64,000 nucleotides of DNA, from positions 3,038,001-3,102,000 of the forward strand of contig CM066047.1 of NCBI GenBank assembly GCA_033557465.1, read 5' to 3'. Shown piece by piece: positions 23,186 through 34,604 of the stretch. This DNA comes from Ichthyophis bannanicus (Eukaryota; Chordata; Amphibia; Gymnophiona; Ichthyophiidae). The position numbers were made by a program, and so were the translations under genes. The notes under the pieces were generated by a model. That model was not told where the DNA came from and searched no databases. It worked only from the letters and a program-made list of their open reading frames with translations. Numbering within the stretch: position 1 is the first letter of the stretch; every line of letters starts with the position of its first letter.

Positions 23186-23345
23186 GACTGGCAGTTGGCT
23201 TCAGGGGGAGTGGCTTCATCGAGCAAGAAAACTTGATGTCTTTATGTCCTCAGCTGCTGAGGGGGATTGACAACCTAACCTTCCCTGGACTGGCCCGGAG
23301 AATGCTCAAGGAAAGATAATTAACAGGTAAGAACTAATTTCATTT
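23186..23345 (-). repeat. DIRS right inverted terminal repeat
   Basis: 23186-23300 pairs with 17486-17602; 23301-23345 is unique to this end and is present again in the internal complementary region. Confidence 0.9.
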
Positions 23346-23579
23346 GCTCGCTCCAAATTATAATCTCGTTCATCTTTAGCCTATAGAGCCCAAAACACAT
23401 GCTAATTTACTGTACATAGTTGTTAATATTTGTTACCCCAGTTATCCCTGTTTTATTCCCTGTTATCTGTAAACTTGACATATGTTATATGTTTTAAGTA
23501 TAAAGTTGTTAAATTGTAGACCGCGCTGATGATGAATAGCGCGGTATATAAAAGCTGTTAAATAAATGAATAAATAAAA
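23346..23579 (+). mobile_element. 3' UTR of the L2c LINE interrupted by the DIRS
   Basis: Continues the copy at 16262-17472. It ends with gaccgcgctgatgatgaatagcgcggtatataaaagc and an AATAAATG tail. The sequence gatgaatagcgcggtatata resembles the 3' ends at 15840, 31590 and 35800. Confidence 0.8.
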
Positions 23580-24370
23580 TGTGGCCTGCCATGTTGGTCT
23601 TCCGGAGTTGTAAAAGGGTACTCATATGTGAGGTTTGATGCTGATGAACTGCTTTATGGATTATTACTAATGATTTATATTTGATTCGTGCCTCAAGGGG
23701 AAGAGAGTGAAGTTCTCTCAGAATAGGTGTGATATAGTCATATTTCGTACCTTTATGGATGATCTTGGCTGTTGCGTTGAGGGCTGTCCTTAGTGGGCTG
23801 AGATTGATGGCCGGAAGTCCTTGGTATATTGCATTACAATAGTCCAGATGGGGGAGCATCATTGCTTGCATGACTGTTCTGAAGTCCTGTTGGTCTATAA
23901 GTGGTCTGAAACATTGGAGCATCTTGGCTTTGAAGAATATTGTCTTTGCTGTTTTTGCAGTCTGTTGCCTGAAGGAAAGTGATTGATCAAGAGTGATCCC
24001 TAAATATTTTATGTGTGGTTGTACCTTTATTTGGGTTGAACCCATCATGAGATGAGTTGGGGGGATGAAGGTTTGGTCTTTTGTGATGAATAAAGCTTCT
24101 TTCTTTCTTAGGTTTATTGCGAGATTGTTTGCCTGGAGCGATTTGGAGACATCGTTGAAGCAGTTTATGAATTGTGTATTCATCGGGTTTGCAGCTGTAA
24201 GGGACCATAAAACATGTCATCCGCATATTTGTGGAAGTTGACATTATGGGCCTGTATTACAGAGCAGAGTGTTGCAGATAAATGTTAAACAACATAGCTG
24301 AGAGTGCAGAGCCTTGTGGTATACCTTATGTTTGTTGAAATGGGGAGGATGTGGCAGTATGGGTTCGAAT
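23580..24370 (-). mobile_element. L2c LINE fragment, minus strand
   Basis: The minus-strand frame 24183-23590 gives NLAINLRKKEALFITKDQ, YLGITLDQSLSFRQQT, PHLDYCNAIYQGLPAINLSP, LNATAKIIHKGTKYDYI and ILRELHSLPLEARIKYKSL, the part after the YADD box. Lacks its own 3' end and most of RT. Confidence 0.8.
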
Positions 24371-24655
24371 TCGTTGATATCTATCTGTCAGTTAGGTTCT
24401 ATGTAAAACTGTTAATTTTTTGTTTCTTGTAAACTGCTTTGATTCCCAGATAAGGCGGTATAAAAAACAGATAGATAAATAAATAAATTTGATAGAACAC
24501 TTCATTATATAACAGCAAAATGCTTTACAAAAAAAGATCAATATAAAAATTGTGTCAGACATACTTTCATTCCAGACAAAGTAATACAAACATAAAACAA
24601 GGATAAAAGAGAGAGATCAGCTCACACAGTCAAAATTTTGTTTACAGATGACACA
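24371..24655. repeat. LINE-like 3' tail and unassigned AT-rich sequence
   Basis: 24371-24490 ends with taaactgctttgattcccagataaggcggtataaaa and an AGATAAATAAATAAA tail, similar in style to L2-type 3' ends. The remaining 24490-24655 has nothing I recognise. Confidence 0.5.
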
Positions 24656-24739
24656 TTAGAAAAAGGCTTGGCAAATCCTGGGCGCCAGACCGCGATGGTG
24701 CCTAGAAATTGCACCCTGGTGCCTGGGATATTTCAAGCC

Positions 24740-25150
24740 CCCGAAAGGTATTTTTATCCACCAGTGCGGCCTCCAAAACTGAACACAATACTCCAAGTGA
24801 GGCCTCACCAATGACTTGTACAAGGACATTAATACCTCCTCCATTCTGCTAGCTATTCTTCTCGGTATGTAGTCCAGCATCTTTCTGGCTTTGGCCACCG
24901 TCTTGTTGCATTGTTTTGCCACCTTGAGATCCTCAGACACTATCACGCCAAGGTCCCTTTCCTGGTCCATGCACATCAACCTCTCTCCCCCTACTGCACA
25001 CATTTCCTTTGGATTTCTGCATCCCAAGTGCATGACTCTGCACATTAAATCGTAACTGTCAAGCACTAGATCAGTTCTTTCAGATCTTTCCTCATGTCGT
25101 CCACTCCCTCAGAAGTGCCCACTTTGTTGCAAAGTTTTGTGTCACCTGCA
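24740..25150 (-). mobile_element. CR1-C LINE fragment
   Basis: The minus strand encodes CRVMHLGCRNPKEMCAVGGE, DQERDLGVIVSEDLKVAKQC, LMSLYKSLVRPHLEYCVQFW: the CR1 region after the FADD box. Sequence choices differ from CR1-A and are closer to CR1-B/D. Truncated at both ends. Confidence 0.78.
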
Positions 25151-26097
25151 GAAAGTCAGACTTTTCCATCTCCAGTCACAGACACTGAATACCAGATTGG
25201 CTGGCCAGCGATAAAATGATATTCAGCTGCCGTCTGGTTTGCTTCGGCAGAGAAAGTTTGGCCATTATTTCAGGTGCCTAATTTTCGATACTTAGAGATA
25301 ACAGGGCAGTGTCTCAATATCACTGGTGCCTGTTTATCTCTGGGTGCTGCATCTGCTTAACCCCCTGAATGCCGCGATGTGAGCTGGCTGGCATTGCACC
25401 TTCAGTGGTGGCATCCAGGGATATTCAGTGGCACTAGGCCAGTCACCAGTACTTAACTTTCATTTACTTTCTTTCTTTATTTAACAGTTTTCTATACCAC
25501 CTTGACCACAGGATACATTGGAATGGATTTATCAACTTGGAGAAAACATTAACAGTAACTTAACTTAGGGGTATTTAGGGGCACATTGCTAGCATTTGGG
25601 TAGTCATGGGGGGGGGGTGGAATGGGTGGAAGGAAGCATTTATATTATATTATTATATTAATATTTATATATTCAGCAATGCTAGTCACTTAACTGGTGC
25701 CAGTGAACAAATGTCTGACCTTGCCAATTCAAATTTATCTGGTTAGGTATGCCCTTAAGCTGTCCTAATTTTAAATAGTTTATCCATTTAGTTGCTAGAT
25801 GTAGAAGTGTCAGCTCCAACTTTGCCCCTCTCCAGATATGGCCCTGGCATTGGGTTTCAAGTTCAGTGGTGATGGCTAGCTGTCGCCACTATCGGAACCT
25901 ACATGTTTAATTTTTTACTTTGTGATTGTGAGCTGCTTTAAATGTTATTTCATATTAGTGATATACAAAAGGTTTTAAATAGATAAATAAATATGTAGAT
26001 AATATGGGGCCATTTAACTTGCTAAAAGGCCCAATATAAACTGCATAATAATGGACCAGCTAAGGGGAGGAGTAAAGGTGGAGCTGGCACTTCTTCA
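25151..26097. other. Repeat-derived DNA without genes
   Basis: 25190-25450 resembles other tgatattcag/ggcagttgccac segments (30430-30560, 35220-35290, 39300-39620) and may be a MITE family relic. 25900-26000 looks like another LINE 3' tail (gtgagctgctttaaatg ... gatataca ... ATAGATAAATAAATA). No coding sequence supported. Confidence 0.45.
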
Positions 26098-26665
26098 TAT
26101 TCAGACGTTAAAGAGGTAAGCCATATGTTTACTCTAGGTCTATAGATCTTCTCTGGAGTAGTCACTGCTTACATGTATATTCAGCCGTTAAAGAGGTAAG
26201 CCATATGTTTACTCTAGGTCTATAGATCTTCTCTGGAGAAGTCACTGCATACATGTATATTCAGCCGTTAAAGAGGTAAGCCGTATGTTTACTCTAGGTC
26301 TATAGATCTTCTCTGGAGAAGTCACTGCATACATGTATATTCAGCCGTTAAAGAGGTAAGCTGTATCTTTTCTCTAGGTCTAAAGCAAGTAGAAGGTCTC
26401 TGGAGTAGTCGCTGCTTACATGTATATTCAGCATTTAAAGAGGTAAGCCATATGTTTACTCTAGGTCTATAGATGGTCTCTGGAGTAGTCGCTGCTTTCA
26501 AGTATATTCAGCATTTAAAGAGGTAAGCAATATGTTTACTGTAGGTCTATAGATGGTCTCTGGAGAAGTCGCTGCTTACATGTATATTCAGCCATTAAAG
26601 TGGTAAGCCGTATGTTTACTCTAGGTCTATAGATGGTCTCTGAGTGGTCGCTGCTTACATGTGTA
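26098..26665 (+). repeat. 80-bp tandem array, seven copies
   Basis: The phrase attcagcN(N)ttaaagaggtaag recurs with the cag at 26102, 26182, 26262, 26342, 26429, 26509 and 26589 (spacing 80, one of 87). Each unit also holds tttactctaggtctatagat and ctctggagNagtc. Copies 1-3 share ...atcttctctgg and copies 5-7 ...atggtctctgg, so two higher-order subtypes exist. Confidence 0.92.
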
Positions 26666-27926
26666 TCCAGTGGCACTACTTAAACAGATAGTGCTGCTGA
26701 ATAGATGTATGAAATAAAGTGCTAGCATATTGCTTAACTTTATACAGTGATCGCTGAATATCAGGCTCCATATCCACTATTACTACTAATATTACTATTG
26801 AACATTTATATAGCGCTACAAGGTTTATGCAGTACTATATAGATATATTTAAAGATGGTCCCTGCTCATCAGAGCTTACAATCTAGTCAAGACATACTAA
26901 CAGTAGCTAAGAACAAGGATACAACTAGTGAAAGGTTAAGGAGACATATAGAAAACTAAGCAGATCAGGTTCCAAAAGCAGCCTCACAGTGGTGAGCTTT
27001 TAGCATGGATTTGAAAAGGGACAGAGATGAAGACTGATGTACAGTGTGGCAAGGTCAGCCATCCAGAGCATGGGGGAGGTGGAAAGCATAAGGAATTCAC
27101 CTTAATCAAGGGGCCTCTGTTAGGTGTGCAGGGTCAGAAGGCCAGAGCCACGTTTCAAAAGCAGAAAACCCACAGCTGGAATAGGTTTCAGGAAATGCTT
27201 GATAGAGTAAGAGGGGGAGATTGCAAGCACGAGGACCAAAGCCCTTACTCTAACAAGTGCACTGATTATTCTAAGTTCAGAAGGCAGGGAGATTACAAAC
27301 ACCTGGGAGAGAAAGAGGTGGGGTTGGATCCCAGTGAGTATAAACCCTGGTTAGATTATGGGGAGCAGAGGAGCACCAGGAGGAGCAGCAGAGGAAGCGG
27401 GAGAAGCAGCAGAGGAAGCGGGAGAAGCAGCAGAGGAAGCAAGAGAAGCAGCAGATGCAACAGATGGGGAGAGGAACAGAGTCCAGAGCAGCAAGGACGA
27501 TGGAATGCTGGAGAAGCCAGAGCAGGTGCTAACTCCTGGAGAAGGACTGAACTACCCAGAGCTGAGAGTGGTGTTTTCCCTGAATCAGGTTGGCAACAGG
27601 GGTGGAAGCCAGGAAGTGGAGAAGCTTTCAGACCACCAGAGAGATTGTCAGCTGAGTAGTCTGATCAAGTGAGTGAGTCAGAGCCCATGCAATTGGGAGA
27701 ACCAGAGCCAGAGGTGGGGGAAGAAGATATGTTTATGGATTGTACTTTGTCAAGCTTTAGAATTGAAATGTTGAAGAATAGCCAGCCTTGAAAGAATTGT
27801 TCCTCTTGCAAAAGTAATCATAAGGCATTAGCAGTAAGGAGGTAAATTCCTGTGTGTGTTGGAAAGGGAATTTACTGCCACATAAGCTTGTAAAAGAAGC
27901 TGTGTTTCATGCCTGATTATCAGCTG
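26666..27926. other. Low-information sequence with an L2-type 3' module
   Basis: 26790-26900 contains tatagcgctacaagg ... cctgctcatcagagcttacaatctag, the antisense of a module seen at 35440-35560 and 46470-46570. 27350-27460 is a purine-rich short tandem repeat of gagaagcagcagaggaagcg type, which produces the Ala/Glu- or Ser/Arg-rich frames in 27027-27672; I regard those frames as a by-product and not genes. Confidence 0.5.
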
Positions 27927-28140
27927 TGCTAGAACTCTGCAACAGCAAGAAAGCTAATTGGCTGCTTTAAGAGTTTGTACTTTGCTCCTGTTTTATATGA
28001 AAAGCCTGCTAAGAGTTTTGAGGACATTTTGAATGCTAGAACTCTGCAACAGCAAGAAAGCTAATTAGCTTCTTTAAGAGTTTGAGCTTTGCTCCTGTTT
28101 TATATGAAAAGTCTGCTAAGAGTTTTGAGGACATTTTGAA
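27927..28140 (+). repeat. 107-bp tandem duplication
   Basis: 27927-28033 and 28034-28140 are adjacent copies starting tgctagaactctgcaacagc and ending gaggacattttgaa with only a few differences. No gene around it. Confidence 0.9.
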
Positions 28141-28545
28141 TGCTTGTTTCATATTCACCTGGAAGTGCAGCCCAGAGAATTGAGGCTGAGTGAAGATAAA
28201 CTGCCATAGAATTAACCTTGTTTTCTTTGTGCTATGATCAACAAAGGACTATAAGAAAAGTGGCACACTTATCAGTGAAAAGGCTAGGCTTCTACATTTA
28301 AGAGGACTTTGAAAAGCCATTGTTGAGTTCTGTTTGTTTTTGCCACCAGTTTGCTGAACCTTAAGCAAAAGCCTATAATTTATCCTGTTAATGGAACCTT
28401 GAACCTGATCTGTTCTCTTGTGTTTAAAATAAACTTTTTCTGTCATAAGCCTTACCCTCAGTTTGCCTCAACTACAATCCTTTTTTACTTGAAGCATAAA
28501 TATAGCTGATAGAGGAGAGATACATCAACCATCACGCCCTCAACA
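28141..28545. other. Unassigned sequence
   Basis: AT-rich, with aataaactttttctgtcataagc near 28428 that looks like a polyadenylation region, but no ORF or known repeat precedes it convincingly. Confidence 0.4.
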
Positions 28546-30050
28546 ACTAGAGACTAGTGGTTTTGGCATTGTGCTTGTGACAACAGACACAGGTAGTTTG
28601 TTCCAGGCATAAGGAGCAGCAGGGTGAAAGGAGCAAAGTCTGGAATTGGCAGTGGAAGAAAAGGGGACAGAGAGAAGCAACCACCAGGAGCTCATGAGGA
28701 GAGAGGAAATGTAGTGAGGAACAGCAGAGTGAAATCATTTATAGGTAAGAAGGACAAGTTTGAACTGGATTTGGAAACAGAAAGGGAGCCAATGAAACGA
28801 CTTGAGAAGAGGGGTTATATAAGCATAGCGGGGCTGGCAGAAGATCAGCCGCGCAGCAGAGGTCTGAACAGAGTGAAGCGGGAGAGAGATGATTCAGAAA
28901 GAGACCAACAAGGAGGAGGTTGCAATAGTCCAAATGGGAGGTGACCAAAGAGAGGATAAGTGTCTTAGTAGTGTGTTCTAAAAGGAAGGAGCAAATTTTA
29001 TACAGAAAAAAATGACAAGTTTTAGCTATCAGCTGGATGAGTATAGAGAAGGATAGGAAGGAGTCAAAGATGACCCCAAGGTTGTGAGCCGAGGAGACGG
29101 ACTAGAAGAATGTCATCCACAGAAATAAAGAAAGGAGGAAGGGAGGGGGAGTTTGGTTTAGGTGGAAAAATAAGCAGCTCAGTCTTGGTCATGTTCAATT
29201 TCAAACAGCGGTGAGACATCCAGGCAGTGATGTCAGATAGGCAGGCAGAGATTCGGGCCTGGAGTGCCGGAAAGATATCACGTGTAGAGTCATCAGCATA
29301 AAGGTTGTGCTGAAAGGCATGGGAGGAAATGAAAGCACCAAGGGACTGAGTACAGAGAGAGAAGAGGAGTGGGCCCAGAACAGACCCTTGGGTAAACCAA
29401 CTGAGAGTGGGATAGCAGTAGAGAAGCATCCACCAGAGCAAACACTGAGAGAGCAATGGGAGAGATGAGAAGAGAGCCAGAATAGCACAGAGCCCTTAAA
29501 ACCAAGCAATGATAAGGTGTCGAGGAGAAGGTGGTGGTCAACAGTGTCAAAAGCAGCAGAAAGGTGAAGAAGAATGAGGACTGAGTAAAGACCCTTGGAT
29601 TTTGCTAGAAACAGGTCGCTGGAGACTTTGGCAAGAGCCATTTCAGCAGAATGTAAAGGACGAAAGCCAGATTGTAGAATGTCCAGAAGGGTCTGAGAGG
29701 AGAGAAAGTCAAGGTAGCGACGGTGAACCGCACATTCAAGTAATTTAGAAATGAGAGATGGGTCAATAATTAGAAGGACAAGTAGGGTCAAGTGAAGGTT
29801 TCTTGAGGAGAACATCAACGCAGCGGCGGTGAACCGCACATTCAAGTAATTTAGAAATGAAGGGAAGGAGAGAGATGGGTCGATAATTAGAAGGACAAGC
29901 AGGGTCAAGTGAAGGTTTCTTGAGGAGAGGAGTGACCACAGCATGCTTGAACGCTGCTGCGATGGTTGCTGTGGAGAGCAATAGGTTGAGAATATGAGAG
30001 ATGGGAGGGATGACAATGGAGGAGATGGGTGGGAATAGGTTCAGAGGAGC
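28546..30050 (-). mobile_element. L2b LINE, minus strand
   Basis: Minus-strand frames give AVVTPLLKKPSLDPACPSNY, SLLPFISKLLECAVHRR, SGFRPLHSAEMALAKVSSD, LSAAFDTVDHHLLL, a damaged GxPKG block and LYADDS, then [20 protein letters not shown] and downstream MVTSHLDYCNLLLVGL. A frameshift splits 29200-29456. The RT segment around SKLLECAVHRR is duplicated in tandem (see 29721-29930). Endonuclease missing. Confidence 0.83.
29715..29930 (-). repeat. Tandem duplication inside the L2b RT
   Basis: cggtgaaccgcacattcaag occurs at 29721 and 29827, and both copies run on to ggtttcttgaggaga. The repeat period is 106 bp; the second copy keeps a 12-bp stretch lost in the first. It doubles the RT block SNYRPISLLPFISKLLE. 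Confidence 0.88.
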
Positions 30051-30189
30051 AGGTAGTGAGTTTAGTTTTGCTCTTCTTGATATTTGTGTGGTTTTGTGGA
30101 AATCAAAGGTTAATATTCAAGTTCCCTTATGTGGTCACTAGTGGAGCTAACTGCAAACAGGAAGTGCACTAAAGGTCTAGGTGAGGGAA

Positions 30190-30375
30190 CAAATCAGAGA
30201 AAATATTTTTTCACCCAATGCATAATTAAGCTCTGGAATTCATTGTCAAAGGACATGGTAAAAGTTCTTAGTGTAGCTGGGTTTGGATAAGTTCCTGGAG
30301 GAAAAGTCCATAAATGATTATTAAGGCATTGACTATCTGGGTCAGCTAGATGGCATGGAAACTAACCAGGCAGTC
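30190..30375 (+). mobile_element. CR1-A 3'-end fragment
   Basis: gagaaaatattttttcaccca ... agctctggaattc ... tggataagttcctggagg matches the last 45 codons of CR1-A ORF2 with a one-base loss and several changes. Old copy. Confidence 0.75.
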
Positions 30376-31042
30376 GAGATGTTCAATCACTGCCTGTGTA
30401 ACTTCTGTGGCAAATGTTAAGCCACCCTTTAAGGTGCCTAACCTTCACCAATTAGCGATAATTGGGCAGCAGCTGAATATCACTGCCAGTTGCCACCTCT
30501 AGCTGGTTTGCATCGGGGCGTTCAGCAGAGGGACCCGGGAATATTCAGTGGCACAAACTGTGTTAGTGTCGCTTAATGCCCTGGTCACCGCGATTAACAT
30601 GGTTAGTAGTTCTGCTAACTGCGTTCATTGCATTGAATTTAGGATCCTATCTTTTACGACCATCCCTTAAAAAGTGTGCAAGTAGGTTTCATAAAAAGCT
30701 TGTTGAGTGCTAAGCCTTTGTGAAATGTTTATAGCTTCACTGATGAAATATGTGTATTTAGCAAAACAAACAAACAGAAAAGGTTATTTCATAAATAAAC
30801 ATATTCAACAAAAGAGTAGCATTACTAGTAAGTTCACCCATGTATCAAACTCCCCCCCCCCCCCAAAAAAAAAGATCTTCCATAGAATCTGTAACATAAG
30901 TTTGCCAAGCTTGGATAAAGCTGTTAATGTGGTGTTTTATGTTCTGACTGTTGAATGGAGGTAGACCAACTGACTTTAATAAGTTAATGTGTGTGGCATC
31001 ATTTACATGTATAAGTGATGGATTTTGTAAACCTACACTTAA
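30376..31042. other. Unassigned sequence with MITE-like patches
   Basis: 30430-30620 has the gcctaacctt/aattgggcagcagctgaatatc pattern of the dispersed cag-rich patches. A C14 run (30851-30864) followed by A9 occurs. No gene. Confidence 0.45.
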
Positions 31043-31447
31043 GAGCATGTTTACTAAGAAATGTGCTGTTAGCACATATTGGGGGCCAAATGTTAGTTCA
31101 GATGTATGTGCTAACGTTTGGGGACATGTGCTTCTGTCCCCGTGCCATTAATGCAGTGTGAACACCTCACACTGCACTAACCGGCGAGTGGTTGTGCTTA
31201 GCACCATCCATTGAGGAGATATTAATTACACCTATGCTAACAGCTACCCTCGTTGCTAGAACATGCCCAAAACATCCTGCAAACCACAAAACACCATCCA
31301 CGCCTACGTTCCGCCCAGTCCATGCCTCATTGCATGTTACCCACTTTATGTGGGATTTTTAGCATAGGGCCCTATACTAGCAGTGTGGGGTGCTTACTGC
31401 ATGCTAAATCCTGCACTAACGGTTAGCGCACATTAGTAAACATGTCC
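31043..31447. mobile_element. MITE with inverted ends, flanked by TTAA
   Basis: Left end gagcatgtttactaa and the reverse complement of the right end ggacatgtttactaatgtgc match closely, and TTAA lies outside each end (31039-31042 and 31448-31451). Inner sub-terminal blocks are also inverted (tgctgttagcacat versus gttagcgcacatt). No coding sequence. TTAA is the piggyBac target, but the TIR lacks the usual piggyBac start, so the superfamily is open. Confidence 0.65.
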
Positions 31448-31549
31448 TTAATTTAATTTAGTTCAAGCATTTACAGTTCACTTAACCAGAAAACAGTTCA
31501 AAGTGGATTAGAAAAGAAAGTAAGTACAGTTTACATTCTACATGTAAAT

Positions 31550-31648
31550 TTATTTTATTTATTTATTTATTTACATTCTCTTATATACCGCGCTATTCTG
31601 CATCAGTGCGGTTTACATTGAACAAATTGAAATTACATTGAACAGGGT
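31550..31648 (-). mobile_element. L2-type LINE 3' end
   Basis: TTTATTTATTTATTTA followed by tataccgcgctattctgcatcagtgcggtttacatt, the same as at 35790-35830, is the antisense of the L2c 3' end. Confidence 0.75.
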
Positions 31649-31730
31649 ATTATAGAAACATAGAAACATAGAAACATGATGACAGAAAAAGACCACAAGG
31701 CCCACCTAGTCTGTCCTTCCATAACAACAA

Positions 31731-32416
31731 CTACAACAGTCCACTTTTTACCTTTAGAGATTCTCTGTGTTGGTCCCATGCTTTTTTGAATTCAGTTACT
31801 GTCCTCATCTCTACCACCTCCACTGGGAGACTATTCCACGGATCCACTACTCTTTCCGTAAAGAAATATTTCCGCATATCACTCCTGAATCTATCTCCCT
31901 TCACCCTCATCCCATGTCCCCTCGTCGCAGAACTTGCTTTCAATTGAAAGAGGCTCTCTCTCCCTGAACATTTATGCCACGGAGGTATTTAAACATCTCA
32001 ATCATATCACCTCTATCCCGCCTTTCCTCTAAGGTGTACATATTAAGATCCTTAAGTCTGTCCTCATATGCTTTATAATGAAGACTACTAATCATCTTAG
32101 TAGCAACCCTCTGCACCGACTCCATCCTGTTCACATCCTTTTGAAGGTGCGGTCTCCAGAATTGCACACCATACTCCAAATGAGGTCGCACCAAAGACTT
32201 ATACAGAGGCATTATCACCTCCTTTTTTCTGCTAGCCATTCCTCTCCGTATGCACCCAAGCATCCTTCTAGCTTTTGCCGTTGCCTTTTCTACCTGTTTA
32301 GCTACTTTAAGATCATCGGACACAACCACGCCTAGGTCCCGCTCTTCTTTAGTGGACAAAAGTACTTCACCTCCTATGCTGTATTGCTCCCTTGGATTGC
32401 TGCAGCCCAAATGCAT
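31731..32416 (-). pseudogene. CR1-B ORF2 C-terminal region
   Basis: 32416-31940 reads MHLGCSNPREQYSIGGE, DLGVVVSDDLKVAKQVEKA, YKSLVRPHLEYGVQFWRPHL and RRDRGDMIEMFKYLRGI. It then shifts at about 31940 to 31943-31731, with MRVKGDRFRSDMRKYFFTE and VDPWNSLPVEVVE. Confidence 0.85.
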
Positions 32417-32428
32417 GACCTTACATTT

Positions 32429-34599
32429 TTAAACATTAAATCCCAGCTGCCAAATTCTAGACCATTTTTCAAGCTTAGCTAGATCCCTCCTCATGTTATC
32501 TACACCTTCCTGGGTGTCTACTTTATTGCAGATTTTGGTATCATCCGCAAAGAGGCAAACCTTACCCGACAGCCCTTCCGCTATATCACTAACAAAGATG
32601 TTAAAAAGAATCGGACCAAGGACAGATCCCTGGGGCACACCACTGGTAACATCCTTCTCCTCAGAGTGAGCTCCATTTACTTGTACTCTTTGTCGCCTCC
32701 CACCCAACCAATTTCTAACCCAAGCAGTAACTTTAGGGTCCATCCCTAGGGTGCTCAGTTTGTTTATAAGTCGCCAGTGAGGAACAGTGTCAAAGGCTTT
32801 AGTCAAATCTAAATACACCACATCTAGAGCTCTCCCTTGGTCCAACTCCCTGGTCACCCAGTCAAAGAAATCAATCAGATTTGTCTGACAAGACCTGCCT
32901 CTGGTGAATCCATGCTGCCTCGGATCCTGTAATCCGCTGGACTCCAGAAACCTCACTATTTTCTCTTTCAACAGCGTTTCCATTAATTTACTCACCACTG
33001 AAGTTAAACTAACCGGCCTGTAGTTTTCAACCACATCCTTACTTCCGCTTTTGTGTAAAGGCACCACATGAGCCTCTCTCCAGTCCTTTGGCACCACTCC
33101 CGACTCCATCAAGGCATTGAAAAGGTCAGTCAGTGGAGTTGCTAGAACGTCCCCAAGTTCCCTCAGTATTCTAGGGTGTATCCCATCCGGTCCCATCGCT
33201 TTGTCTACTTTAAGTTGAGCTAGTTTCTCACGAACACAGTCTTCTGAAAATTGTTCAAGATGTCCCTCGCTTCTGTTCTTATTTGTGGGTGTTTTCTGAG
33301 GTCCTGCTCCTGGTTCTTCATCTGTGAACACAGAACAAAAATATTTGTTAAGCAATTCCGCTTTATCCTTATCAGCTTCTACATATTCCCCCCCTGTACC
33401 CTTGAGTCTGACAATACCACTTTTGCCCTTCCTCTTCTCACTAATATATCTGAAAAATGTCTTATCCCCCCATTTTATTGCATTGGCTATTTCCTCCTCC
33501 TTTTGAAACTTTGCCTTCTTGACTACTTTGCTAGCTTCTCTAAGTTTTTCCAAATACAGATGCCTGTCTTCCTCTCTCTGTGATCTCTTGTATTTCATGA
33601 AGGCCTCACTCTTTTTCTTCACTTTTTCAGCTACTTCCTTCGAAAACCATAGCAGTCTCCTGTTCCTTTTGCCTTTATTTACCATTTTAACAAAAAGGTT
33701 GGTTGCCTTTAAAATACCCCCTTTCAGTTTTGCCCACTGTTGTTCTACATCCCCCAGCTGTTCCCATCCCACTAACGACTCCCTGAGGTATTGGCCCATC
33801 TTCGCAAAGTTAGTCTTCCTAAAGTCTAAGATCTTCACCTTGGAATGGATTCTAACAGCCCTAGTCCTAATACTGAACCAAACCATCTGGTGATCACTGG
33901 ATGCAAAATGATCTCCCACTACAACATCAGAAACACTTTCACCATTGGTAAGCACCAAGTCCAGTATGGCCCCTTCATGTGTGGGGTCCGTTACCAATTG
34001 CCTGAATAGTTCTCCCTGTAGAGAATCCAGGATCTCCTTACTCCTAGATGATACTGCAGCAGGAATGTGCCAATCAACATCTGGCATATTGAAATCTCCT
34101 AGCAGTAGCACTTCCCCTTTCCTTGCAATGCTGCGTATGTCTTCAATTAACTCTCTGTCCACCTCTTCCTCTTGTGAGGGAGGTCTGTATATCACACCAA
34201 TGCAAATAGATTTCACTTTCCCTCTTTCTAGTTTAACCCACAATGCCTCCTCTCTCCCTTTAAACTCTGTAATTCCAAAGCTTTAATAGTAGTTTTTACA
34301 TATAGTGCTACTCCTCCTCCCCTTCTTCCTACCCTGTCCTTTCTGAATAAAGTATAGCCAGGTATAGTTACATCCCAGTCATGGTTTTCTGTGAACCATG
34401 TTTCTGTAACTGCCACTAAATCTAAGTCAGCCACTCCCACCAAAGCTTCAACTTCAGAGATCTTATTTCCCATGCTACGGGCATTAATACACACTGCTTT
34501 CCATATGTTACCCCTGTTACCCATTTCCATAAAGGTATTTAATGTATCACTTACCTGGGGGCTTTCACTTACCTGGGGGCTTTCTTCACCCATCCCCAA
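32429..34599 (-). pseudogene. CR1-B ORF2: endonuclease and reverse transcriptase
   Basis: Two frames. 34599-34228 has CINARSMGNKISEVEAL, VAVTETWFTENHDWDV and GGGVALYVK (start of the endonuclease). 34243-32429, 604 codons, has GVIYRPPSQEEEVDREL, LLLGDFNMPDVDWHIP, FASSDHQMVWF, KAMGPDGIHPRILREL, VENYRPVSLTSVVSKLMETL, QHGFTRGRSCQTNLIDFF, VYLDLTKAFDTVPHW, SGVPQGSVLGPILFN and LFADDTKI. RT catalytic aspartates are present. The rest of the protein continues in another frame at 32416-31940. This is the longest open RT stretch after CR1-A. Confidence 0.87.
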
Positions 34600-34604
34600 C
34601 GAAT

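Larger units (their letters stand above)
17473..23345 (+). mobile_element. DIRS-type tyrosine-recombinase retrotransposon
   Basis: Inverted termini share about 115 bp (17486-17602 with 23186-23300). An internal complementary region at 22883-22984 is the complement of the left end joined to the complement of the right end: its first half matches the left terminus and its second half the right terminus, meeting at a GGAAAATG junction. Inside, on the plus strand, are RT, RNase H and a tyrosine recombinase. This layout is diagnostic of DIRS elements, which replicate through a circle and integrate by YR without target duplication. A gag-like ORF is not seen. The reading frames are broken, and the copy carries an antisense retroviral-like relic and tandem duplications. 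Confidence 0.92.

Noticed and set aside
27027..27672. Overlapping 210- and 104-codon plus-strand frames rich in Ser/Arg/Gly or Ala/Glu
   Set aside because: The composition comes from a short purine-rich tandem repeat (27350-27460) read in two frames, and there is no domain or splice context.
30851..30873. Poly-C followed by poly-A as a telomere-like or regulatory signal
   Set aside because: Homopolymer runs of this kind occur many times in the window (38803, 40157, 47221, 62766) with no common context.
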